Part shown: piece by piece, positions 16,727 to 24,605 of the stretch
How the letters are laid out: each line of letters starts with the position of its first letter
Numbering within the stretch: position 1 is the stretch's first letter
NCBI GenBank assembly: GCA_015655375.1
Contig: JAATFD010000012.1
Coordinates: 1 to 64,000 of the forward strand
DNA: 64,000 nt
Origin: Actinomycetales bacterium
GTDB taxonomy: Bacteria > Actinomycetota > Actinomycetes > Actinomycetales > Actinomycetaceae
Direction: 5' to 3'
Translations under genes and position numbers: made by a program
Notes under the pieces: model-generated
Told to the model about the DNA's origin: nothing
Seen by the model: only the letters and a program-made list of their open reading frames with translations
Database searches by the model: none

Positions 16727-17674
16727 TCAGTGCGTCGAGCCGAACCAGGCCGTGTAGTACCCGTAGAAATTGAGGTTTCCCCAGCTCGAGCAGTCGTCTC
16801 CGCCACCTGCGAGCGCGGCCGCGTTGGGCTGGTAGGGCGTGTAGTCATAGAGGTTCGCGGTCGCCTGATTCGCGACGGCGATCGTCGCCGAGCCACAGCT
16901 CCGGTCGGGATTGAACAGGACATCGGCCATGCCCGGCTGCACCAAGTACGTCTTCGGCTCGTCCTCGTAGACACGGAACTGTCGGGCGGCGAAATACACC
17001 TGGCGGGCGAAACCCGCATAGTCGGTATTACAACTCGATGTGTCCGGGCAGGCGTACCCCATTGCTCTGAGGTATCGGCTAGACGTCAGGCCCGAACCGG
17101 ACGCGGTGATGAGTCCCTGCTCCTTCTGGAGCATGACGAGCAAGACTTTCGGACTGATGCCGCACCCCTGCGCGGCCTTCTCGATGATCGCGGCCGCATC
17201 GTCATTCGTGTCGCCAGTGAAGCCCCCCGAGCAGTACTCATCGCCAGAGTAGGTCGGCGTCGATTCCGTGTAATCCGCCAAACACGGGGTCCCGTCGTTC
17301 CCGGCGAGGCAACCGGCGTTGTGGGTCGAGATGAAGTCGCGGATCTCGTCTTCCGAGAGCGCGCCCTCGTCGAAGAACTTCGCATCCGAAATGATGTCTC
17401 CCGCAGCGAACCCGGAGAAATCCAGCGTCGGCAGCTCCGGACCGGACGCCGTCGCGGACGTCGGCCTCGCGTCCTCCTGGCTGAACGCTCCGCCCACCCA
17501 CATCACGACGGCCCGCCCACCCATGAAAACTGCTCCGAGCATGGCGAGAACGACGAGGATACTGCCCACTCCCATCACCGCCGTGGCACCGCGACCCGGT
17601 GAGCGACGACGACGGGGCGACCCAGTACCCACGCGAGATCTCACGGCACCTCGTCCTCGTGCCTGATGCCTCAT
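16727..17674 (-). CDS. Membrane-anchored or secreted Cys-rich protein of unknown function
   Basis: A 315-residue protein. A strongly basic Arg-rich head (residues 1-30) is followed by one hydrophobic helix (32-60), placing the rest outside the cell. The outer part has at least eight cysteines, likely disulphide-paired: NAGCLAGNDGTPC, EYCSGG, QGCGIS, YACPDTSSC, RSCGSA, DDCSSW. The core LLVMLQKEQGLITAS and ARQVYFAARQFRVY recalls lysozyme-like transglycosylase helices and occurs in proteins loosely annotated as hemagglutinins in actinobacteria. Enzymatic activity is unproven. Its start overlaps the upstream phosphatase stop (ATGA), so the two are one operon. Confidence 0.65.
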   Translation of the reverse strand: MRHQARGRGAVRSRVGTGSPRRRRSPGRGATAVMGVGSILVVLAMLGAVFMGGRAVVMWVGGAFSQEDARPTSATASGPELPTLDFSGFAAGDIISDAKFFDEGALSEDEIRDFISTHNAGCLAGNDGTPCLADYTESTPTYSGDEYCSGGFTGDTNDDAAAIIEKAAQGCGISPKVLLVMLQKEQGLITASGSGLTSSRYLRAMGYACPDTSSCNTDYAGFARQVYFAARQFRVYEDEPKTYLVQPGMADVLFNPDRSCGSATIAVANQATANLYDYTPYQPNAAALAGGGDDCSSWGNLNFYGYYTAWFGSTH

Positions 17675-18213
17675 CGCGTGGAAGCACCACCGACGACGTC
17701 CGCGCTCAATCGACCTCGGATCGCGTCGAGCAGGTGGGGCGTCACCCGTTCGATCGTCTCGAGCGTCTCGACGTAGTCCTCGTGACCGCCATACCAGGGG
17801 TCGGGAACGTCCTCATCACCCGAGACAGCCGGATCGAACTCCCGGAACAGGCGAATGTCGGTGACGTCAGCCGCACCGATGAGAGGATTCCGCACGACCT
17901 CGACCCCGCTCTGTGCGGCCAGACGCTCGAGCGTGCGCACATGCCCGCCTGTCATGGCGAGGACGAGATCCCAGTCGCTCAATTCGAGCCCTCGCACGCG
18001 GCGTGCCCGATGATCGGGGATGTCATGGCCGAACTCGCGCAGGACCCGGGCAGCAGGCGGATAGATGGGGTTCCCGTGCTCCTCGTCTGAGGTCCCGGCC
18101 GAGTCGACGAGCAGGGCGACGCCCTCAGCCTTCGCGACCTCCGTCAGCACTTGCTGAGCCATCGTCGAACGGCAGATGTTGCCGGTACACACCATGAGGA
18201 CGTGGAACAACAT
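17671..18213 (-). CDS. Low-molecular-weight protein-tyrosine phosphatase
   Basis: A 180-residue protein. The P-loop CTGNICRS (C-x5-R) near residues 9-16 is the catalytic Cys/Arg motif, and DPWYGG near residue 140 supplies the general-acid Asp. Start 18213 (MLFHVLMVC) places the P-loop at the usual distance from the N-terminus; an in-frame ATG at 18222 is possible, and neither has a well-placed ribosome site. These phosphatases dephosphorylate tyrosine kinases of polysaccharide export or act as secreted effectors; here the partner gene encodes a secreted Cys-rich protein. No tyrosine kinase is in the window. Confidence 0.88.
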   Translation of the reverse strand: MLFHVLMVCTGNICRSTMAQQVLTEVAKAEGVALLVDSAGTSDEEHGNPIYPPAARVLREFGHDIPDHRARRVRGLELSDWDLVLAMTGGHVRTLERLAAQSGVEVVRNPLIGAADVTDIRLFREFDPAVSGDEDVPDPWYGGHEDYVETLETIERVTPHLLDAIRGRLSADVVGGASTR

Positions 18214-18251
18214 GACCTCCATTGTGCCCGAGGCCGGTGGCGGGGGCGGGT

Positions 18252-19025
18252 TCAGACCGAGAGGAACGCGAGGACGGCCTCGTAGCTGAAGCGCGCGGCC
18301 CGCGTCGAGTCCATGTGAAAGTCCTGATCGGCGCGCGGCCCGCACAGGTCGGAGACGGCCCGCAGAGAGGTCCAGCCGACGCCCATCCCATAGCAGACCT
18401 CGGCCATAGCGGCTGTCTCCATGTCGGTGGCCAGGGCCTCGGGGAACTCTGCGCGGATCGGGTCGACGTTGGCCGCAGTGACGAAGGAATCACCGGAGAC
18501 GACCTGGCCGATCCTGACTCGGTGGTCCAGGCGCCGAGCGAGGGAGTCCGCCTTGAGTCTCGCGAGGTCGGAGGCCGAGTAGTCGACGGGCATCTGAGGG
18601 ACCTGACCGCGCGCGTAGCCGAAAGCCGTCGCATCCGCCCCGTTGTAGGTCGTCGACACCCCGGCAATCACGTCACCGACCTCGACGTCGACGTGCAGTC
18701 CCCCGGTTGTCCCCGCGGCAAGGACGAGGTCCGGGTCGACGAGCAGGAGGGCACGCGCCGTGGCAGACGCCGAATTCGCCAGCCCGATCCCGGAGACGAC
18801 AACCATGACCGTCGAACCGTCAAGCTCACCGGTCGTGAAGGTCTGCTGATGGAGCTCGGCCCCGCCGATGGTGCGGGTGACAGCGCTGTCCCCGAGGGCC
18901 TCGAGGAAGGGAGCGGCCTCAATGCCCATCGCGCACTGGATGACCACTCGGACGCCCGGCCGGGATGCGATGGCGGACAGGACGTCAGTGGATCCGGACG
19001 GGGTCGAGGAGGGGGGAGTCGTCAT
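18252..19025 (-). CDS. mtnN: 5'-methylthioadenosine/S-adenosylhomocysteine nucleosidase
   Basis: A 257-residue protein. After a 25-residue Ser/Thr-rich leader come CAMGIEAAPFLEAL (substrate Glu), VVVSGIGLANSASAT, AAGTTGGLHVDVEVGDVI, SGDSFVTA and ATDMETAAMAEVC, the ordered motifs of the MTAN/nucleoside phosphorylase fold. It releases adenine from methylthioadenosine or S-adenosylhomocysteine. The longer N-terminus is not typical, so a later start is possible. Futalosine hydrolase is a related alternative, but no menaquinone futalosine gene is near. It fits with the methionine transport genes 1-5 kb away. Confidence 0.82.
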   Translation of the reverse strand: MTTPPSSTPSGSTDVLSAIASRPGVRVVIQCAMGIEAAPFLEALGDSAVTRTIGGAELHQQTFTTGELDGSTVMVVVSGIGLANSASATARALLLVDPDLVLAAGTTGGLHVDVEVGDVIAGVSTTYNGADATAFGYARGQVPQMPVDYSASDLARLKADSLARRLDHRVRIGQVVSGDSFVTAANVDPIRAEFPEALATDMETAAMAEVCYGMGVGWTSLRAVSDLCGPRADQDFHMDSTRAARFSYEAVLAFLSV

Positions 19026-19235
19026 ACCCCGAGTCTAAGGCCCGAGGATGAGGGCGGATGAGGGCGGTCCTCGACCGAGCACACCCTCGAAAAGGACCCA
19101 CGAACGGAAACACCCACCGGAGCACCCGCGACTGTCGCGCCCTCGCGTGCCATCATGGACGCCGACACTTTCACAGTCACCGGACGAGAGAGCCGTACCC
19201 GGACAGCGACAAGACGGCCAGCAAGGAACGCGATC

Positions 19236-19850
19236 ATGGCAATCGAACTGGCCCGGTGCACCCCGAACGATGTCGACGCATTGAGCGCGATCGGCGCCGC
19301 GACCTTCACCGAGACCTTCGATGACGCCAACGACCCGGAGAACATGAGGACCTACATCCGGGCGGCCTACGCTCCCCGCGTCCTGGCACACGAGGTTGCC
19401 GACCCGCGATCATCCTTCTTCCTGGCACGGGTCGACGGGCAGGCCGCGGGATACCTCAAGCTCAACGTCGGCGGCGCGCAGACCGAGGACGTCGGCCCGT
19501 CCACGCTGGAAGTCCAACGGATCTACGTTCTCCGAACGTTCAAACGCCTGGGCCTCGGCACGCGGATGATGTGTACGGCCCTGGATGAGGCGGCGCGGTT
19601 GAGGAAGGACACCGTATGGCTCGGCGTGTGGGAACACAACGATTCTGCCCGCAGCTTCTATGAACGAATGGGATTCACTCGGTTCGGTTCGCACACCTTC
19701 GCCCTGGGGGACAGCCTGCAGACGGACTTCCTGATGAGCCGGCAGGTGAATGCGTCAGGCGACGACGCTCATCCTTCAGGTCCACGCCAGCAGATGGTGG
19801 TTCAGACTCCACGTTCCGAACTGGACGCCAGCCATCCCTCGGCGTGTTAA
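19236..19850 (+). CDS. GNAT family N-acetyltransferase (PaiA-like)
   Basis: A 204-residue protein starting at ATG 19236, with AAGGA nine bases upstream; an in-frame ATG at 19155 would add 27 residues without homology. FFLARVDGQAAGYLKLN, LEVQRIYVLRTFKRLGLGTRMM (acetyl-CoA loop R/Q-x-x-G-x-G/A) and GVWEHNDSARSFYERMGF are GNAT motifs A and B, and the arrangement resembles the PaiA polyamine acetyltransferase group. The substrate is not predictable. The last 25 residues after MSRQ are non-conserved. Confidence 0.8.
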   Translation: MAIELARCTPNDVDALSAIGAATFTETFDDANDPENMRTYIRAAYAPRVLAHEVADPRSSFFLARVDGQAAGYLKLNVGGAQTEDVGPSTLEVQRIYVLRTFKRLGLGTRMMCTALDEAARLRKDTVWLGVWEHNDSARSFYERMGFTRFGSHTFALGDSLQTDFLMSRQVNASGDDAHPSGPRQQMVVQTPRSELDASHPSAC

Positions 19851-20043
19851 GCAGTTTCCAGATCAACGCCGTCAATGCTGAAGCCGCGGAGCTGCTCCAC
19901 CTCGAGGGCCCGACCGTGCCCCCGCGGGCGCATGTTCTGATCGGTCAGGACGTGTCCCGCGGTCGAAAGACAACGTGCTTTCGACACTGGCGCTGGCAGG
20001 CCGAGTAGGCAGGCCCCGGCATCGCACTCGGCAGACCTTCTGC

Positions 20044-20904
20044 TCAGAACGCTGGAAGTACCTCTCCGTTCGGCCAGGTCTCCGTGATGAATTGCTTGAC
20101 CTCGTCGGAGTGCAGGGCCTTGTTGAGCGCGACGATCGCCGGATCATTCGCCCTCGAACTCTTGACCGCAACGAAATTCGCATACGGATTGTCCACACCG
20201 CTCTCGACAAGAAGCCCGTCCGATGTCGGGTCAAGTCCCCCATCCAGGGCGTAGTTCCCGTTGATGATCGCCGCGTCGACATCGTCGAGGGACCGGACCA
20301 ATTGCGCTGGATCTGTCTCGACAAAACTGAAGTTCTTCGGATTGGACGAGATGTCCAAGACCGTCGGATCCTTGTCGCCGGTGTCCGCCACTGTGAGCAA
20401 GCCGTTGTTCTGCAAGAGATCGAGGGCGCGACCAAGGTTGACGGGATCATTCGTCACCGCGATCTGAGCGCCGTTGGGCAGTGCATCGACCGAATCGACC
20501 TTCTTCGAATAGAGCGCGTAGGGCTCGATGTGGACGCCGGAAAGCGCCGTGAGGTCGTAGCCGAATTCCTTGACCTGAGAATCAAAGTACGGCTTGTGCT
20601 GGAAATAGTTCGCGTCGAGATCGCCGTCATCGACCAGCTGATTAAGCCGAGTCTCGTCGGTGTATTCCTCGATCTTCAGCGTGAATCCGGCCTGCTCGGC
20701 CAGGTTGTCCTGGACAAACTCGAGGATCTTCGCATGGGGAGTCGGGGCTGCGCCGATCGTGATCGTCGTCGACCCGGAGGAGGCGCCCGACGAGTCATCC
20801 GAGGACCCGCTCGCCGCCGAACCGTCGCCCCCTCCCGACGAGCAGGCAGCCAAGGAAACGGCGAGCGCGCCGACAGCCAGGGATGACACCAGGGATTTCT
20901 TCAT
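20044..20904 (-). CDS. metQ: Methionine-type ABC transporter substrate-binding lipoprotein
   Basis: A 286-residue lipoprotein. The MKKSL start (20904) gives a standard signal peptide with lipobox LAAC; the preceding in-frame Met adds only five residues. A Gly/Ser-rich linker follows, then ITIGAAPTPHAKILEFVQ, QLVDDGDLDANYFQHKPYF, GVHIEPYALYSKKV, GAQIAVTNDPVNLGRALDLL and the C-terminal ITETWPNGEVLPAF. These are the NlpA/MetQ family blocks. It captures D/L-methionine or a close analogue outside the membrane. It lies downstream of a permease gene, as a two-gene operon diverging from metN. Confidence 0.9.
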   Translation of the reverse strand: MKKSLVSSLAVGALAVSLAACSSGGGDGSAASGSSDDSSGASSGSTTITIGAAPTPHAKILEFVQDNLAEQAGFTLKIEEYTDETRLNQLVDDGDLDANYFQHKPYFDSQVKEFGYDLTALSGVHIEPYALYSKKVDSVDALPNGAQIAVTNDPVNLGRALDLLQNNGLLTVADTGDKDPTVLDISSNPKNFSFVETDPAQLVRSLDDVDAAIINGNYALDGGLDPTSDGLLVESGVDNPYANFVAVKSSRANDPAIVALNKALHSDEVKQFITETWPNGEVLPAF

Positions 20905-21000
20905 GATGGGTTCTCGCATTCGTGTGGGGGTGATGGAAGGTAACAGTTCTGCCTGCTGACATTCGGGCCGGGCACCATCCAGCGACCAGCGAGGCCGGGA

Positions 21001-21717
21001 TCAGGCGGGCTGAGGACGTGCCGTCGCCGGATCCAGTCGTCCCGCGATGCGCATCCCGACAACCTGGACACAGTGGACGAGGGCGATGATCACAAGGAGC
21101 GTGACGACCATGACGTCGGTGCGGAACCGGTTGTAGCCATAGGAAATCGCGAGATAGCCCAGACCACCACCTCCGACGACGCCGACCAACGCGGAGCACG
21201 AGATCAAGGAGATCAGCGCAACGGTGACGTCGGCGGCCAGCCGTGGGCGAGTCTCCCGGAGCTGGATTCCCCAGGCAATCCGAATCGGCGAGGCCCCCGC
21301 TAGCATTCCGGCCTCGAGACGGCCACGCGGGACAGAGCGCAGCGAGATCTCCACCAACCGGGCCAGGAAGGGGAAGGTGGCGATCGTCAGCGGGAACACG
21401 GTCGCGTGCCATCCCGTCGCCCTCCCGGCGATGAGGTGGACCAGTGGCAGAGCCAACGTCACGAGCATGACGAATGGCAGGGAGATCGCGATGTTGATCA
21501 ACGCCGACGCCGGCCGATAGAGCCCAGGCACCGGCCGCAGCCCCACCGGGGAGATTGTGTGGAGCGCGAGCCCGACCGGGATGCCGAGCACGATCGTTGC
21601 GGCACCCGACCAACCGACCATTAACAGGGTCTCCCCGAGCGCCGCAGGAAGTTTGTCCGTGAGAGCAGGGTCATTGAGCACACCCGCGCCGACAGCAAGT
21701 GTCTCCGCGATTCCCAT
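21001..21717 (-). CDS. metI: Methionine-type ABC transporter permease (first copy)
   Basis: A 238-residue protein. The start at 21717 (MGIAETL) is preferred, with a GGAGGGGG site upstream; an in-frame start six codons earlier has none. Five hydrophobic segments are visible. The BPD/EAA region reads LEAGMLAGASPIRIAWGIQLRET and the MetI hallmark LVGVVGGGGLGYLAISYGYNRF is intact. It forms the membrane channel with the metN product. It is the first gene of the minus-strand operon ending in metQ and pairs with a second, diverged permease at 23000-23668. Confidence 0.88.
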   Translation of the reverse strand: MGIAETLAVGAGVLNDPALTDKLPAALGETLLMVGWSGAATIVLGIPVGLALHTISPVGLRPVPGLYRPASALINIAISLPFVMLVTLALPLVHLIAGRATGWHATVFPLTIATFPFLARLVEISLRSVPRGRLEAGMLAGASPIRIAWGIQLRETRPRLAADVTVALISLISCSALVGVVGGGGLGYLAISYGYNRFRTDVMVVTLLVIIALVHCVQVVGMRIAGRLDPATARPQPA

Positions 21718-21763
21718 GTGTTCCCCCTCCTTCATCCGCTCGATTCATTGTCGAGACTATGAA

Positions 21764-21835
21764 CAATTCTCAGCGGATCCCTTTGAGGTTTCCGTTGCTG
21801 AGAAATTGTGAATCGCTTGGTCATCAATTCTCAGC
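21764..21835. promoter_or_regulatory. Three copies of CAATTCTCAGC in the divergent met promoter region
   Basis: CAATTCTCAGC occurs at 21764-21774 and again at 21825-21835; between them, 21797-21808 carries its complement with one extra base (GCTGAGAAATTG). The first and inverted copies can form a hairpin of about 12 bp. The 305-base gap between the two divergent operons (21718-22022) holds no gene, so these elements are candidate operators controlling both. The rest of the gap shows nothing else recognisable. Confidence 0.5.
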
Positions 21836-22022
21836 CCATGGAATGACGTGACCGACAGAGCTGACAAAGCGCGCGTCACGTGATCTCGCATTCCGATCTG
21901 ATATTCCACCGGATGCCTCCCGCGGGCACGCTCTGAATCAGGATTCCTCCCGAATTCGCGCTGCGTCGAGACGCACATCGGGGACCGGGAATCGCACACC
22001 AGACGCTCAAGGAGGCCCGGAC

Positions 22023-23003
22023 ATGATTGAGGTCAACCGGCTCCGCAAGGTCTACCACAGCGCGGGCGGGGACATTGCCGCATTGGACGGTCTTGACCTG
22101 TCCGTCCCTCGAGGGGAAATCCATGGAATCGTCGGTCCCTCCGGCGCCGGAAAGTCGACATTGATTCGATGCTTGACCGGTTTGTCCCGACCGACGTCGG
22201 GGTCCGTCATCATTGACGGCCAAGAAATCACCACATTGTCCGCGCGAGAGCTCCGCGCCCAGCGACGCTCAATCGGTCTCGTTTTCCAGGATGTCAATCT
22301 TTTCGACTCACGAACCGCCGCGCAGAACGTCGAATATCCTCTGGAGGTTGCGAAATCCGACCGGGCAACGCGGACGGCCCGCGTCGCTCAGCTCCTCGAC
22401 CTCGTCGGCCTGGGCGACCGCTCCCAGTCTTATCCGCACCAGCTCTCCGGTGGTCAACAGCAACGCGTGGGAATCGCTCGCGCGCTGGCGGCCGAGCCGC
22501 CCATCCTGCTCTGCGACGAGCCGAGTTCCGCCCTCGACTGGTCGACGACGCGACAGATCCTCCAATTGATCTCGCGCGTGCGCGACGAGCTGGGCGTCAC
22601 CGTCCTCATCATCACCCACGAGATGTCCGTGGTCCGCCAGGTCTGCGACTCGGCCAGCAAACTCGAGGCCGGACGGATCACCGAGTCCGGACGCCTCATC
22701 GATCTCGTCTCGACCAGTTCCTCCCTCCTGGCTTCCGAGCTTCTCCCGCTCACCGGTCCTCTGACCGGGGACACCGGATCCCCTGTCGACGTCACAGCGT
22801 CCTCCCTCGACATCGGCATCGATCGGGCGCTCCAGATCCTGTCCCACCTCGACGACCGATCCTCCATCGCCTCCGGCGCCGTCGAGACGATCGTCGGGGG
22901 AACCGTGGCCCGTTTCCGCATCGACGTCGCGCCCGAGGACCGACCGGCCCTCGTTCGCTTCCTGCGGGATTCCGGGCTCCGCGTCGAGGAGAGCGCCGCA
23001 TGA
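22023..23003 (+). CDS. metN: Methionine-type ABC transporter ATP-binding protein
   Basis: A 326-residue protein. Walker A is GPSGAGKS (about residues 39-46), the Q-loop is VFQDVNLF, the signature LSGGQQQR, Walker B ILLCDEPSSALD and the switch ITHE. After residue 245 a small C-terminal domain (IGGTVARFRIDVAPED-like region) resembles the NIL/ACT methionine-sensing domain that causes trans-inhibition in MetN. An ACATGATTG start lies after a GGAGG site. It overlaps the next permease gene by four bases. It is the only MetN-type ATPase in the window, so it probably powers both permeases. Confidence 0.9.
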   Translation: MIEVNRLRKVYHSAGGDIAALDGLDLSVPRGEIHGIVGPSGAGKSTLIRCLTGLSRPTSGSVIIDGQEITTLSARELRAQRRSIGLVFQDVNLFDSRTAAQNVEYPLEVAKSDRATRTARVAQLLDLVGLGDRSQSYPHQLSGGQQQRVGIARALAAEPPILLCDEPSSALDWSTTRQILQLISRVRDELGVTVLIITHEMSVVRQVCDSASKLEAGRITESGRLIDLVSTSSSLLASELLPLTGPLTGDTGSPVDVTASSLDIGIDRALQILSHLDDRSSIASGAVETIVGGTVARFRIDVAPEDRPALVRFLRDSGLRVEESAA

Positions 23004-23668
23004 GAGGCCTCGAGGATTGGGCCCTGATCCAGGCGAAGCTGCCGCAGGCCACGTGGGAGACGATCGCCATGGTCGGGATCTCCACCGTCGTGGCCCTGCT
23101 GATCGGACTTCCGCTCGGCGTGATCCTCTCCATCACCGGACCTCGCGGACTCCGGCCCCAACGCGCCGTGTGCTCCGTCCTGTCCGTCATCGTCAACATC
23201 GGGCGCTCAACGCCCTTCATCATCATGATGATCGCCCTGATCCCCCTGACACGGCTGATCGTCGGCACCTCTCTGGGGTGGCAGGCTGCCTGTGTGCCCC
23301 TGTCGTTGGGAGCGATCCCCTTCTTCGCGCGCCTCGTCGAAAACACACTGAACGAAGTCCCCTCGGGCATGCTCGAGGCCTCGCACATGACGGGAGCCTC
23401 ACTGTGGCGCACGTCCACGGGCGTCCTCGTGCGGGAGTCGATCCCGGGAATCCTTGCCGCACTGACCGTCACGGCTGTCACACTCGTCTCGTACTCGGCG
23501 ATGGCCGGCACCGTCGGAGGAGGCGGACTGGGGACCCTCGCCTATTACTACGGTTACCAACGCTTCATGCCCGACGTCATGATCCTGACGATCGTGGTGA
23601 CGATCGTCCTCGTCCAACTGCTCCAATACGGAGGCGACCGGCTCGTGGTCGCGGTCTCCCACCGGTGA
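23000..23668 (+). CDS. metI: Methionine-type ABC transporter permease (second copy)
   Basis: A 222-residue protein, ATGA-coupled to metN. The N-terminal TWETIAMVGISTVVALLIGLPLG, the EAA loop MLEASHMTGASLWRTSTGVL and MAGTVGGGGLGTLAYYYGYQRF are MetI blocks. It clearly differs from the copy at 21.0-21.7 kb yet shares its topology. MetI normally works as a homodimer; two unequal copies with one ATPase and one binding protein suggest a heterodimeric channel or two alternative complexes. Confidence 0.9.
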   Translation: MRGLEDWALIQAKLPQATWETIAMVGISTVVALLIGLPLGVILSITGPRGLRPQRAVCSVLSVIVNIGRSTPFIIMMIALIPLTRLIVGTSLGWQAACVPLSLGAIPFFARLVENTLNEVPSGMLEASHMTGASLWRTSTGVLVRESIPGILAALTVTAVTLVSYSAMAGTVGGGGLGTLAYYYGYQRFMPDVMILTIVVTIVLVQLLQYGGDRLVVAVSHR

Positions 23669-23752
23669 CGGCCTCCCGCACCCGTCCGCTCCCCGCCCCA
23701 CTCACGTCACGCATCCCTCCCGATGTCCACCCGCGATCCACAGGAGAATCCC

Positions 23753-24589
23753 ATGCCCGAACCCGTTCTCTCCCAGACCCCGACCATCGAGGATTTCACC
23801 GGCAGGGTCGTCTTCATCACCGGCGCAGGATCCGGCCAGGGCCGTGCCACGGCTCTGGCCTTCGCCCGCAAGGGCGCCTCCGTCATCGGCTTCGACCTGG
23901 ACCATTGCCTCCCCTACCCCGCATACGTCACCGACGAGGCCGACGCGCTGACGTCGCTGGGCACGGAGATCGAGCAGCTCGGCGGCCACTTCCTGGCGGC
24001 GACCGGCGATGTCCGCGACGCACAGGCCCTCCAGGCCGCAGTGGACGCCGGACTGGACCGCTTCGGACGTATCGACGTCCTCTTCAACAACGCCGGCGTT
24101 GGCTCCTACGCCACCGCCGAGGAGCTGACCGAGGACCAATGGGACGCCGTCCTCGACATCAATCTCAAGGGAGCCTGGCTGGCCGCTCGGGCCATCATCC
24201 CGACCTTCATCGCCCAGGGATCCGGCGCCATCATCAACAATTCCTCGATCGCCGGACTGCGCGGGTTCCCCCGTCTCTCCCACTACGCCGCGAGCAAGTG
24301 GGGACTGGTCGGCCTGACGAAATCCTGGGCGATCGAGCTGGCACCCCACGGAGTCCGAGTCCTCTCGATCCACCCCACCGGGGTGAACTCCGCCTTCAAC
24401 GATGGATTGGCTGCCCAGGAAGGCTCGACCCCGCGTGAGATCGCCGAACGTTCCGCAGGCAACCTCCTGCCAGTACCCTGGATCGAGGTCGACGACGTCG
24501 CAGAACTGGTGGTCTTCCTCGCCTCCGACCGGGCCCGATTCATCACCGGTTCCCAAGTCACGGTGGACGCGGGACTCCTCACGGCCTGA
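23753..24589 (+). CDS. SDR-family NAD(P)-dependent oxidoreductase
   Basis: A 278-residue protein starting at ATG 23753 with AGGAG 11 bases upstream. The cofactor loop is TGAGSGQG, followed by NNAGV, the catalytic Ser block (INNSSIAGLRG), and YAASK with the Tyr/Lys pair. FDLD after the second strand favours NAD(H). A segment following it (HCLPYPAYVTDEADALTSLGTEIEQLGG) is longer than in minimal SDRs and is typical of the mycofactocin-coupled or carveol-type subgroup, but no mycofactocin gene is visible. It is followed 16 bases later by an amidase gene, likely the same operon. Confidence 0.85.
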   Translation: MPEPVLSQTPTIEDFTGRVVFITGAGSGQGRATALAFARKGASVIGFDLDHCLPYPAYVTDEADALTSLGTEIEQLGGHFLAATGDVRDAQALQAAVDAGLDRFGRIDVLFNNAGVGSYATAEELTEDQWDAVLDINLKGAWLAARAIIPTFIAQGSGAIINNSSIAGLRGFPRLSHYAASKWGLVGLTKSWAIELAPHGVRVLSIHPTGVNSAFNDGLAAQEGSTPREIAERSAGNLLPVPWIEVDDVAELVVFLASDRARFITGSQVTVDAGLLTA

Positions 24590-24605
24590 GGCGAGGAGCG
24601 CCACG

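Noticed and set aside
19851-20043. Possible small gene between the acetyltransferase and metQ
   Set aside because: Available frames are short or extend antisense into metQ, with no start signal or homology seen.
20905-21000. Riboswitch between the permease and metQ
   Set aside because: No conserved riboswitch core. The stretch is short and lies within an operon.
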